NCBI GenBank assembly: GCA_050288425.1 | Contig: JBNKDU010000196.1 | Span: 1 to 32,562, forward strand | DNA from: JARRKU01 sp050288425 | Lineage (GTDB): Bacteria > Desulfobacterota > Desulfobacteria > Desulfobacterales > Desulfosarcinaceae | DNA: 32,562 nucleotides | Direction: 5' to 3' | Shown here: positions 23,601-30,563 of the stretch, piece after piece | How positions within the stretch are numbered: position 1 is the first letter of the stretch | How the letters are laid out: each line of letters starts with the position of its first letter | Position numbers and translations under genes: made by a program | The notes under the pieces: model-generated | What the model saw: the letters and a program-made list of their open reading frames with translations, nothing else | What the model was told of the DNA's origin: nothing | The model's database searches: none

Positions 23601-24253
23601 GTATTGTTTTGGGCTTCGCGATACAAGGTGGTCAGGCGGTCCACCAGTACCTCGACGCTGTGTTCGAAGGCCAGGGAACTGATTTGCGAGTAGATGGTGG
23701 AGATCTTCACCGAGATCACTTCGATATCCGGATCCCGCATGTCTTGCAGATACGAGTCGAGGCGTCCCTTGGCCTCTTCCTCGCCCAGCACGGCCTCTCC
23801 CAGGTGGTTGATGTTCATGCGCACCCGTTCGTCGCGGCGTTTGCGCAGATGGGCATGCAGGGCCTTGGCTTCGCCGGCGATGATGGCCCGGCTGCTGTCC
23901 TGGCGCATCTTTTCGATCATCTTGGGCACGGTCAGGGAAGGGATGTGGCGGCCCACTCCCAGGAACATCTGCACGAGCAGTTTCTCCACATTGGAGAAGA
24001 AGTCGGGGACCCCGTGGGCCTTGAGAATGGCATTGACCTGGTCGGCCACCCGGCGGTTGTCGTGGGAGCGGAAACTCTGGTCGATCATCTTGGTTAGCAC
24101 CACCTTGTCCATGGGGTGGGTCAACAGTCGCAGCATCTGCTCCTGGATGCCCTTCTCTTCGGAAGTGATCAATTCGTTGGCCCGGTTCTGCCATTTTGCC
24201 GCGGTCTCGGCGGCACGTCGGGTCAGTTCCCTGTCTTGTGGGCGAAGCTCCAT
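20648..24253 (-). CDS. putA: bifunctional proline dehydrogenase / glutamate-semialdehyde dehydrogenase (PutA)
   Basis: Oxidises proline to P5C with FAD, then glutamate-semialdehyde to glutamate with NAD+, passing the intermediate inside one protein. The 1201-residue chain has a helical lead-in (1-100), the proline dehydrogenase barrel (about 100-450: IVKGANMEME, ASHN, EMLEGM, and YLVRRLDENT, the FAD/proline-side signature), the aldehyde dehydrogenase domain (about 520-1010) with general base E758 (LSAETGGKN) and nucleophile C792 (NGGQKCS), and a further 190 residues resembling the C-terminal ALDH-like domain of long PutAs. There is no N-terminal ribbon-helix-helix DNA-binding domain, so it cannot repress itself as E. 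coli PutA does; the GntR gene 58 bp upstream on the same strand is the likely regulator. ATG 24253 is set by GGGAGG just upstream. Confidence 0.95.
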   Translation of the reverse strand: MELRPQDRELTRRAAETAAKWQNRANELITSEEKGIQEQMLRLLTHPMDKVVLTKMIDQSFRSHDNRRVADQVNAILKAHGVPDFFSNVEKLLVQMFLGVGRHIPSLTVPKMIEKMRQDSSRAIIAGEAKALHAHLRKRRDERVRMNINHLGEAVLGEEEAKGRLDSYLQDMRDPDIEVISVKISTIYSQISSLAFEHSVEVLVDRLTTLYREAQNNTFAHLDGSRAPKLVNLDMEEYRDLEITYHAFIRTLEQPEFKDYQAGIVLQAYLPDSYAIQQQLCRWARKRVAEGGSPIMLRIVKGANMEMERLEAALFNWPLAPYDNKLEVDANFKRMVHLGMEPENARAVRLGIASHNLFELAYAYELAKVNEVQAHYHFEMLEGMADHVRRALSETSEELLLYAPVASRDEFINAIAYLVRRLDENTEKENFLRYAPHLTTDSRHWRFLREQFEASCRYRDRAGKRPHRIQDRNTERFPERMGTCYEGEFNNEPDTDWSLAANRRWAEAIRDRWKKSADEEPVRIPLVVAGKEVSDHRDLRRCVDPSRLPAEIPVATYGLATVDEIDTAVDIAKQDPDGWRGLPMEERHRMLSRVAAELRAARGDLIGVAAANTGKLFSEADVEVSEAVDFAEYYPFSARRLTEIATIEAAGKGVGAVVTPWNFPIAIPCGGIVAALAAGNTVIFKPASDAVLVAWVLCQCFWRAGISRKVLQFVPCQGGSAGSHLVTHPDVDFVILTGGTETGMAMLAQKPGMLLSAETGGKNATVVTAMADRDQAIKNVIYSAFSNGGQKCSATSLLILEKEVYEDENFKRHLVDAARSLATGSCWDFANRMGALIRPPAGDLERALTTLEPLEEWALKPERVHDNPHMWTPGIKYNVQPGGNTHMTEFFGPLLGVMCADDLDHAIELVNQTGYGLTSGLESLDAREQERWKAAVKAGNLYINRGTTGAITLRQPFGGMGKSALGPAIKAGGPNYVAQFMDFQDVAPPQIDTLKEETALLRTMLDWRRKAMWGRFGDLREDLDKTIRAVKSYLFHWEQEFGREKDYFHLRGQDNIHRYLPLGAVGIRLHPEDNLFETLARIAAARITGNTAVISIPEDLDNPVTDFLARVDARDLIGPSPVRRQSDDQLIASLEVLQRIRFAAPDRVPAAVLEAAARKGYHIARSPVLMEGRLELIHYVQNQSVCDNYHRYGNLGDRAEL

Positions 24254-24311
24254 TTTGTCCTCCCTGATATCTTCTGCTTGGCCATCTCTATTTAGGCAAC
24301 GTTCGGGTTGG

Positions 24312-25046
24312 TTACCGGATCGTCTGCCGCTTCTTCTTCTCCATGTACCGGTTGAAGCGCCGGACATGGTCCCGGGCCAGGTCCGCCGTCTTTTCCCCAT
24401 CGCCGGCGGCCACCGCTTCCACCAGTCGTTTCAGATCCTGGTAGTTTTCGTCGAGTTCCTGGACGCCTCCCGGCAGAAAACGGTCATAATAGATGTGGAT
24501 ATTGGCGTGGACCGTCTTGAGAATGAACTCGTAGACCGGATTGCCCGCGATCTGCGCAAGGAACATGTGCAACTTTTCATCCACCCGGACGAAATCCGGC
24601 CACCGCTCCACGCCGGCCCGCCAGAACTCCTCCGCAGACCGAAGCAGGTCGCGCAGCTTCCCGATATCCGCACGGGTGGCCCGCCGGGCGGCCAGCCCGG
24701 CCACCGTGCCCTCCACGCCTTCCCTGAATTCGGCCAGGTGGTGCAGGGAGATCTTCTGGTTCTGGATCAGCATGGCCAGCGATTCGGTGATTTGCTCGCC
24801 GCCGGGTCCCTTGACCACGGCGCCGCCGCCCGTACCCAGCTTGATCTCGATGAGCCCTTTCTGCTCCAGCACACGAAGTGCTTCCCGCAGGGTTCCGCGG
24901 CTGGTTCCCATCATCTCCCCCAACTCGCGTTCCGGCGGCAATTTATCCCCCGGTTGGATATGCCCGTTCAGAATCGCGGCCTGGATCTGTTCCACTACAT
25001 CCTGGAAAATGCGGTTCTGTCTGGCTTTCCTGAACAGTTTGGCCAT
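24312..25046 (-). CDS. GntR/FadR-family regulator 1 (next to putA)
   Basis: A 244-residue repressor-type protein: winged helix-turn-helix (about 10-78; PPERELGEMMGTSRGTLREALRVLEQKGLI) and an all-helical FCD effector domain (about 95-230), in which metal- or ligand-binding residues such as D and H of the RVDEKLHMFLA helix are visible. It is a close paralogue of the regulator at 25610-26347: the recognition helices are nearly identical (TSRGTLREALR versus TSRSTLREALR), so they should read the same DNA. ATG 25046 has GGAGGGG upstream; a longer reading to 25295 would run through the operator and promoter. It probably forms an operon with putA. The effector may be proline, glutamate or a downstream acid; the sequence does not say. 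Confidence 0.94.
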   Translation of the reverse strand: MAKLFRKARQNRIFQDVVEQIQAAILNGHIQPGDKLPPERELGEMMGTSRGTLREALRVLEQKGLIEIKLGTGGGAVVKGPGGEQITESLAMLIQNQKISLHHLAEFREGVEGTVAGLAARRATRADIGKLRDLLRSAEEFWRAGVERWPDFVRVDEKLHMFLAQIAGNPVYEFILKTVHANIHIYYDRFLPGGVQELDENYQDLKRLVEAVAAGDGEKTADLARDHVRRFNRYMEKKKRQTIR

Positions 25047-25158
25047 GACCCCTCCGATCTCCGGCCGAATTCGGACGACGGAACAGACAATTGCGGACCG
25101 TTCCGGCGGCAACCACCGGTTGGCTGGCTCCGTCTCGCTTCCGGCATAGGTGAAAATG

Positions 25159-25188
25159 AATATATGATAATGGTTAAACCATTTGCAA
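25159..25188 (-). promoter_or_regulatory. promoter of gntR1-putA with operator in its spacer
   Basis: On the - strand TTGCAA (25188-25183) and TATATT (25164-25159) are 18 bp apart, 4/6 and 5/6 matches. The palindrome at 25169-25183 occupies most of the spacer, so a bound dimer would block polymerase. Confidence 0.5.
25169..25183. promoter_or_regulatory. GntR/FadR-type operator 1
   Basis: AATGGTT-A-AACCATT is a perfect 7+1+7 palindrome with the TGGT...ACCA core known for FadR-subfamily sites. It lies 123 bp upstream of gntR1 and matches operator 2 at every position except the two innermost arm bases. Confidence 0.7.
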
Positions 25189-25288
25189 GCATAAAGATAT
25201 CCCCTTGGACATCTCAGTATACGCTTATCCACAAAGCTCAAACTGGTTGGGAAGCGGCCCGAATCTGTGCCAATGATGCAAAGTTGAT

Positions 25289-25396
25289 TGGTCAAATCGT
25301 CGAATGGTCAAATCGGGAGTGGAATTCTATCATATAGATATTGCGGCAATATTGAATAAGGCAGAATGTCATTCGCCTTTTGACCATTCGACGATT
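25289..25396. repeat. direct and inverted repeats between the two operators
   Basis: TGGTCAAATCG occurs twice in direct orientation (25289-25299 and 25305-25315, 16 bp apart). The 18 bases at 25295-25312 reappear as an exact reverse complement at 25379-25396. Inside, AAGGC and GAATG (25358-25368) face CATTC and GCCTT (25370-25379) as a nearly perfect hairpin. The right side adds a further ATCGTTGA-like unit, giving an 8-base rhythm. Confidence 0.7.
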
Positions 25397-25542
25397 CAAC
25401 GATTTGGCTATATGAAATAGAAGCAAAAAAGACCTGCAGCCACATGCAACTTGGGCATTCCGAATTACCGTGTTTAAGTATGGCGGCCCCATTAACTGAA
25501 CGGCATTAAAAATATCCTTGACTTGACATCTATCCCGGTGTA

Positions 25543-25557
25543 AATGGTCAGACCATT
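25543..25557. promoter_or_regulatory. GntR/FadR-type operator 2
   Basis: AATGGTC-A-GACCATT is a perfect 7+1+7 palindrome, 52 bp before the gntR2 start. TTGACT (25518-25523) and an overlapping TTGACA (25523-25528) lie just upstream as possible -35 boxes, so the operator would cover the -10 region; I see no clear -10 box. Confidence 0.7.
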
Positions 25558-25609
25558 ACAACTGATATCTCTGTCAACATGCAGACCTGCTGGATTGAGT
25601 TGCCGACCC

Positions 25610-26347
25610 ATGAGCGAATTGTTCCGCGCCGCCAAACAGAATCGCATATTCCAGGATGTGGTGGACCAGATCCAGGAGGCGATCATCCAGGGGCGTTTGA
25701 AGGTGGGCGACCGCCTGCCTGCGGAGCGCGAACTCAAGGATATGCTGCAGACCAGTCGCAGCACCCTGCGGGAAGCGTTGCGGGTGCTGGAGCAGAAGGG
25801 GCTCATCGAGATCAAGCTGGGTACGGGCGGCGGCGCCGTGGTCAAGGCGGTATCCTCGGACCTGGTGGCCGAGAGCCTGGACCTGCTGATCCGTTCCCGC
25901 CAGGTCTCCCTGCACCACATCGCCGAATTCCGCGAGCGGGTGGAGGGCGATGTGGTTCGGCTGGCCATTTCACGAATGACCGTAGCGGATCGTGAGGAAC
26001 TGGGGCGCCTGCTGGATCGCGCCCGGCGATGCGTCGACCGCGGGATCGAGGCGGTCCCCGAATTCATCACCGCGGATAAGCACATTCATCAATATATTGC
26101 CAAGATCACCGGCAATCCCATCTACATCACCCTGTTCAAGACGATTCACAGAGGCATGTGGCGCTATTTCGACGAGTTTCTCTTCAAGGACATCGGCGAA
26201 GTGCAGGAGAACCTGCAGGACCTGGAAGATGTGGTGGCGGCCATGCGGAACGGAGATGCGGACAGGGCTGCCGCGATTTCCAGGGCCCATGTGCAACGGT
26301 TCAGCGAATATATGGAAAGGCGCGAAAAGGAAAATGGGATGAAATGA
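25610..26347 (+). CDS. GntR/FadR-family regulator 2 (next to liv genes)
   Basis: A 245-residue paralogue of regulator 1 with the same two-domain plan: winged helix (about 10-78) and helical FCD effector domain (about 95-232). The first 80 residues are nearly alike (NRIFQDVVDQIQEAI against NRIFQDVVEQIQAAI), while the effector halves differ much more, so the pair likely shares DNA sites but may sense different ligands. ATG 25610 is chosen because the protein match starts there; an in-frame start at 25544 would place the operator inside the gene. The ribosome site is weak. The livG gene starts 67 bp downstream on the same strand, suggesting one transcript gntR2-livGKHMF. Confidence 0.94.
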   Translation: MSELFRAAKQNRIFQDVVDQIQEAIIQGRLKVGDRLPAERELKDMLQTSRSTLREALRVLEQKGLIEIKLGTGGGAVVKAVSSDLVAESLDLLIRSRQVSLHHIAEFRERVEGDVVRLAISRMTVADREELGRLLDRARRCVDRGIEAVPEFITADKHIHQYIAKITGNPIYITLFKTIHRGMWRYFDEFLFKDIGEVQENLQDLEDVVAAMRNGDADRAAAISRAHVQRFSEYMERREKENGMK

Positions 26348-26414
26348 GACCGGCACCGTCCGATGGGTGCCGGCCGGCAGAATGGATCCTGCGAACGAAC
26401 AGACATTGGGCGCT

Positions 26415-27182
26415 ATGGCACATTTAGAACTGGACAACATCACGGTAAGGTTCGGCGGGCTGGTGGCCTTGTCGGAGCTCAGTTTTCACATCCGCAGTGG
26501 GGAGATCGTGGGCCTGATCGGCCCCAACGGCGCCGGCAAGACCACGGTGTTCAACGTACTCACCGGGGTCTACAAGGCGAGCAGCGGCGATGTCCGCTTC
26601 GACGGCAAAAGCCTACTGGGAAAGCGGCCCCACGAAATATTCGCCCGGGGCGTGGGGCGCACCTTCCAGAACATCCGCCTGTTTTCCGCCATGACCGCAG
26701 TGGAAAATGCCATGGTGGCCCGGCACTGCCGATCCAGGAAAGGGGTGGTGGGAGCGATTTTCCGCACCGGCTCCCAGCGCCGGGAGGAAGAGCGCATCCG
26801 CGAGAAGGCATTGGAGGCCCTCGCCTTCATGGGCGTCGACGAGTATGCGGATACCGTGGCCTCCAACCTTCCGTACGGCCTGCAGCGTCGTCTGGAAATC
26901 GCCCGCGCCCTGGCCGCGCAGCCCAAGGTGATCCTGCTGGACGAGCCGGCGGCCGGGATGAACCCCTCGGAGAGCTCGGATCTGATGAGAGATATCTCGC
27001 GGATATCCCAATTGGGCATCGACGTCCTGCTGGTGGAGCACGATATGAAGGTCGTCATGGGGGTATGCAGCCGGATTGTATGTGTCGATCACGGCGTGAA
27101 GATCGCCGAAGGGACGCCGGAAGAGATTCAGACCAACCCCCAGGTGATCGAGGCCTACCTGGGTCAACCGGCCAACCCATAA
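26415..27182 (+). CDS. livG: branched-chain amino acid ABC transporter, ATP-binding protein LivG
   Basis: One of two ATPases of a Liv-type importer, working at the cytoplasmic face of the LivHM pore. The 255-residue protein has Walker A GPNGAGKTT (36-44), a Q-loop near FQNIRLF, the LivG form of the signature motif LPYGLQRR (152-159, in place of LSGGQ), Walker B ILLDEP (173-178) and the switch His in LVEHDMK. The start is uncertain: ATG 26415 fits family length, ATG 26382 is possible, and neither has a ribosome site. Gene order G-K-H-M-F differs from the E. coli livKHMGF order. The gap to livK is 26 bp. Confidence 0.95.
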   Translation: MAHLELDNITVRFGGLVALSELSFHIRSGEIVGLIGPNGAGKTTVFNVLTGVYKASSGDVRFDGKSLLGKRPHEIFARGVGRTFQNIRLFSAMTAVENAMVARHCRSRKGVVGAIFRTGSQRREEERIREKALEALAFMGVDEYADTVASNLPYGLQRRLEIARALAAQPKVILLDEPAAGMNPSESSDLMRDISRISQLGIDVLLVEHDMKVVMGVCSRIVCVDHGVKIAEGTPEEIQTNPQVIEAYLGQPANP

Positions 27183-27208
27183 CACGAATCGTAAATTAGG
27201 AGGCGAAA

Positions 27209-28345
27209 ATGAGGAAGAAACTGTTATGCGCATTGATCATCGGTCTGATGGTCGTTCCGTTCGTCTTCGGAACGGCAACGGCCAAAACCCTGAAAATCGG
27301 TTCCATGAGCCCGCTTACCGGCCCCTATGCTGCGGATGGCAACGACATCAAGAACGGGGTGCTGTGCGCCATCGACGTGATCAACGATCAGGGGGGGGTT
27401 CCGGGGTATGACAAGATCGAGCTGTTTCCCCAGGATACGGCCTGCGATCCGAAACAGGCCGTGGCCTCCGCCAACAAGCTGATCAATCTGGAAGTGGTCG
27501 GCGTCGTCGGCGCCTACTGCTCCTCCTCCACCATCCCGGCTTCCGAGACCCTGAGCGAGGAAGACATCATCATGATCACCCCGGCCTCCACCAACGAAAA
27601 GGTCACCGACCGCGGACTGCCCTACATGTTCCGCATGTGCGGTCGCGACGACGATCAGGCGCCGGCCGCCGTGAAATTTATGATGGAAGCCATCGGTGCC
27701 AAGACCCTGTTCATCGTCGACGACAAGACCACCTACTCCCAGGGGCTTGCAGACGGGGTGGAGAAGAATGCCCAGGAGATGGGCATGAAGATCATGGGCC
27801 ACGACCACGTCAACCAGGGCGACAAGGATTTTTCCGCCGTCCTGACCATGGCCAAGAAGCACAACGCCGATGTCTTCTACATGAGCCTGCAGAACCATGC
27901 CACCGGTTCCCTGATGGCCATCCAGGCCAAACGGATGGGCCTCGATTCCAAGATTCTTTCCCAGGATGCCATGTTCCATCCCAACTTCATCAAGGTGGCC
28001 AAGGGCGCCGCCGAGGGTGTCTTCGTTACCTACGGTTACACCGACAAATCCACCCCCGCATACAAAGCCTATGCGAAACGCTTTGCCTCGTCCTACGGGG
28101 AGATCGGCGCCTACGGCACCTATGCCTATGATGCCGGCATCGCCCTGCTGACCGCCATCAAGAATGCCAAATCCACCGATCCGGCGAAGGTCAAGGCCGA
28201 GTTGATGAAACTCGACTTCCAGGGCGCTTCCAAACAGGTGAAATTCAAGCCCAATGGCGACAGCGGTTCTTCCTATGTGGCCTTTAAGATCGACGGCGGC
28301 GAGTACAAGTTGTACTGGACCCCCGAATCGGGCTTCGTAAAATAA
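27209..28345 (+). CDS. livK: periplasmic amino-acid-binding protein of the Liv transporter
   Basis: A 378-residue type I periplasmic binding protein that captures substrate and delivers it to LivHM. It has a signal peptide (basic RKK, hydrophobic 5-20, cleavage likely after T22-A23-T24-A25) followed by the family start KIGSMSPLTGPYA. The AYCSSSTIPASE and ITPASTNEK segments form the usual amino-acid carboxylate/amine pocket region. Substrate cannot be read from sequence: this family takes Leu/Ile/Val, but many Desulfobacterota members bind other amino acids, aromatic acids or urea. The neighbouring putA makes proline a reasonable guess. AGGAGG lies close to ATG 27209. A 13-bp stem-loop follows the gene. 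Confidence 0.95.
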   Translation: MRKKLLCALIIGLMVVPFVFGTATAKTLKIGSMSPLTGPYAADGNDIKNGVLCAIDVINDQGGVPGYDKIELFPQDTACDPKQAVASANKLINLEVVGVVGAYCSSSTIPASETLSEEDIIMITPASTNEKVTDRGLPYMFRMCGRDDDQAPAAVKFMMEAIGAKTLFIVDDKTTYSQGLADGVEKNAQEMGMKIMGHDHVNQGDKDFSAVLTMAKKHNADVFYMSLQNHATGSLMAIQAKRMGLDSKILSQDAMFHPNFIKVAKGAAEGVFVTYGYTDKSTPAYKAYAKRFASSYGEIGAYGTYAYDAGIALLTAIKNAKSTDPAKVKAELMKLDFQGASKQVKFKPNGDSGSSYVAFKIDGGEYKLYWTPESGFVK

Positions 28346-28355
28346 TCCCAACTTC

Positions 28356-28393
28356 GCCGGCGGGGCCGTAGACGATTCTCCGGCCCTGCCGGC
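28356..28393 (+). repeat. intercistronic stem-loop between livK and livH
   Basis: Bases 28356-28368 pair with 28381-28393 over 13 positions with one G-T wobble and a 12-base loop; there is no T-run. Such hairpins after binding-protein genes often protect the upstream message and lower downstream expression. Confidence 0.6.
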
Positions 28394-28441
28394 CATCCCT
28401 GCACCTGCATGAATCGGCAAAGCCGATAAGATCGGGACGAT

Positions 28442-29353
28442 ATGGAATACTTCATCCAACAGCTGATCAACGGATTGACCCTGGGCGGGCTCTATGCGCT
28501 CATCGCCCTGGGCTATACCATGGTTTACGGTGTCATCCAGCTGATCAACTTCGCCCATGGCGAATTTTTCGCCGCCGGCGGTTATATGGGCGTCATCATC
28601 CTCAATTACTTTGCCGGTCGAGGTCTCATGGCCTCGCATCCCTGGCTCTGTCTCATAGGCTCTTTCGCCCTGACCATGGCCTATTGCGCCTTTCTGGCCA
28701 TGGCGGTGGAGAAAGTGGCCTACAAGCCGTTGCGGCTGCAATCGCGCCTGGCGGCCCTGCTCTCCGCGTTGGGCATGTCCATCTTCCTTTCCAACGGCCT
28801 GATGCTGACCCAGGGTGTCTTCGACGCCCCGTATCCCGGCGAGAAGTTCTCCGGCGGATTCGAATTCGGTGCGATCAATATCAGCGTGCTGCAGATCATG
28901 ATCGTCGGCATGACCATCCTGCTGCTGGTGGGGCTCAATATGCTGGTCTTCAAGACCCGCATCGGCATGGCCATGCGCGCCACGGCCCAGGACAAGATCA
29001 TGAGTTCGCTGGTGTCCATCAGCAGCAACCGCATCATCTCGCTCACCTTCGCCATCGGCGCCGGCCTGGCCGCCGCCGCCGGTATCATGGTGGGACTCTA
29101 CTACGGGTCGGTGCGCTATGACATGGGATTCGTGCCCGGCATCAAGGCGTTTGCGGCTGCCGTGCTGGGGGGCATCGGCAACATCACCGGCGCCATGCTC
29201 GGCGGGTTGATCATCGGGCTGGTGGAAATCTTCGGGGCCGGTTACATCTCCGGTCAGTACAAGGACGTGTTCGCCTTCATCATACTGATCGCCGTGCTCT
29301 ACTTCAAACCCACAGGAATCATGGGCGAAAACATCGATGATACAAGAGTTTAA
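28442..29353 (+). CDS. livH: Liv transporter membrane permease LivH
   Basis: A 303-residue inner-membrane permease with about eight hydrophobic segments. The opening QQLINGLTLGGLYALIALGY is nearly a signature of LivH, as are INFAHGEFFAAGGY and the cytoplasmic EAA-like loop around AMRATAQDKIMSSL that contacts the ATPases. It pairs with LivM to form the pore. ATG 28442 has only a weak GGGA upstream, in line with lower output than livK. Its last 17 bases overlap the start of livM, indicating coupled translation. Confidence 0.96.
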   Translation: MEYFIQQLINGLTLGGLYALIALGYTMVYGVIQLINFAHGEFFAAGGYMGVIILNYFAGRGLMASHPWLCLIGSFALTMAYCAFLAMAVEKVAYKPLRLQSRLAALLSALGMSIFLSNGLMLTQGVFDAPYPGEKFSGGFEFGAINISVLQIMIVGMTILLLVGLNMLVFKTRIGMAMRATAQDKIMSSLVSISSNRIISLTFAIGAGLAAAAGIMVGLYYGSVRYDMGFVPGIKAFAAAVLGGIGNITGAMLGGLIIGLVEIFGAGYISGQYKDVFAFIILIAVLYFKPTGIMGENIDDTRV

Positions 29354-30563
29354 AAAAGTCTGGAAGACTTACGTCATCGGCCTGCTGTGGCTGATGGGGC
29401 TCATCTGGCCGCTGGTGGGGATCCACGCGGACGGAACCCTCTCCTTCGGGAAGGCCTTTGCCATCTGGTCCTATATCACCGCGGGTTCCCTTATCTGTCT
29501 GCTGATCTATATCCTGAACAAGAGCGGTCGTCTGAAGCCGATGACCACCCCGCTTGCCACCGCACGGGAGCGGGTGACCGGGTTCACCACCAAGGTGCCC
29601 ACGAAGGCGTGGATCGTGCTTCTGCTCGTTGCGGCCTGCATCTACCCGCAGCTCACTTCCCGCTACGGGCAGGATGTGGCCATCAATGTGCTGATCTATA
29701 TCTGCCTGGGGCTGGGCCTGAACATCGTGGTGGGCCTGGCCGGCATGCTCGACCTGGGCTATATCGCCTTCTATGGGGTCGGCGCCTATACCTATGCCCT
29801 GCTCAATATCCAATTCCAAATGTCGTTCTGGATCTGCTTGCCCATTGCGGGCGCCCTGGCCTGTATCGCCGGATGCCTCATCGGCTATCCCACGCTGCGC
29901 ATGCGCGGGGATTATCTGGCCATCGTCACCCTGGGCTTCGGAGAGATCGTACGCCTGATCCTGAACAACTGGATGTCGTTGACCAATGGTCCCAACGGCA
30001 TCCTGGGCGTGAAGGTCCCCAGCGTCTATGTTCCAAGCTTCGCCGATGGCTTTTCGCTGGAATTGATCTATCTGAAGAAGCTTCATTATCTCTACTATAT
30101 CGCCCTGGGACTGACCATCGTCACCATCATCGCGGTACGAAATCTCAATTTTTCCCGGATCGGCCGGGCCTGGGAATCGATCCGCGAAGACGAGACCGCC
30201 GCCGAGTTGATGGGGGTCAACACCTTCAAGCTCAAACTGCTGGCCTATGCCATGGGCGCCCTGTTCGCCGGTCTGGCCGGCGCTTTCTTCTGTGCCCGCA
30301 TGCGCTTCGTCAGTCCGGAAAGCTTCACATTTCTCGAATCGGCCATGGTCCTGTGCATGGTGGTGTTGGGCGGCATGGGGTCCATCCCCGGCATCGTGCT
30401 GGGCGCGGCGGCGTTGATCGTGCTGCCGGAAGTCTTCCGCGAATTCGAATTGTACCGCATGCTGGCCTTCGGCATGGCCATGGTGGTGATGATGCTCTTC
30501 CGGCCGGCCGGACTGATCCCTGCGAAACGGATGGGTACCCGGTCCGAAGAGATGGAGGGATAG
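29337..30563 (+). CDS. livM: Liv transporter membrane permease LivM
   Basis: A 408-residue inner-membrane permease, close to the 425 of E. coli LivM. An N-terminal extension with two hydrophobic segments (about 11-30 and 42-61) precedes the LivM core, which begins with ARYGQD-like SRYGQDVAINVLIY and GLNIVVGLAGMLDLGY. The ATPase-contact loop GRAWESIREDETAAELMGVN is well preserved. ATG 29337 starts inside livH in another frame (17-base overlap) and the stop abuts livF. Confidence 0.95.
   Translation: MIQEFKKVWKTYVIGLLWLMGLIWPLVGIHADGTLSFGKAFAIWSYITAGSLICLLIYILNKSGRLKPMTTPLATARERVTGFTTKVPTKAWIVLLLVAACIYPQLTSRYGQDVAINVLIYICLGLGLNIVVGLAGMLDLGYIAFYGVGAYTYALLNIQFQMSFWICLPIAGALACIAGCLIGYPTLRMRGDYLAIVTLGFGEIVRLILNNWMSLTNGPNGILGVKVPSVYVPSFADGFSLELIYLKKLHYLYYIALGLTIVTIIAVRNLNFSRIGRAWESIREDETAAELMGVNTFKLKLLAYAMGALFAGLAGAFFCARMRFVSPESFTFLESAMVLCMVVLGGMGSIPGIVLGAAALIVLPEVFREFELYRMLAFGMAMVVMMLFRPAGLIPAKRMGTRSEEMEG

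Larger units (their letters stand above)
25047..25609. other. 563-bp divergent regulatory region between the two gntR genes
   Basis: No gene is supported. It holds a promoter with an operator for gntR1-putA (25159-25188), a second operator before gntR2 (25543-25557), and between them a block of direct and inverted repeats (25289-25396). The DNA is clearly more AT-rich than the flanking genes. The gntR1 leader also has a small CAACC-ACC-GGTTG dyad near 25110-25123. Confidence 0.75.

Noticed and set aside
19982..24097. A 1371-codon + strand frame opposite the kinase and putA
   Set aside because: It spans two well-supported - strand genes and the gap between them and has no recognisable domain.
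25544..25609. Earlier start for gntR2
   Set aside because: It would put the operator inside the gene; the paralogue's protein begins at the residue matching ATG 25610.
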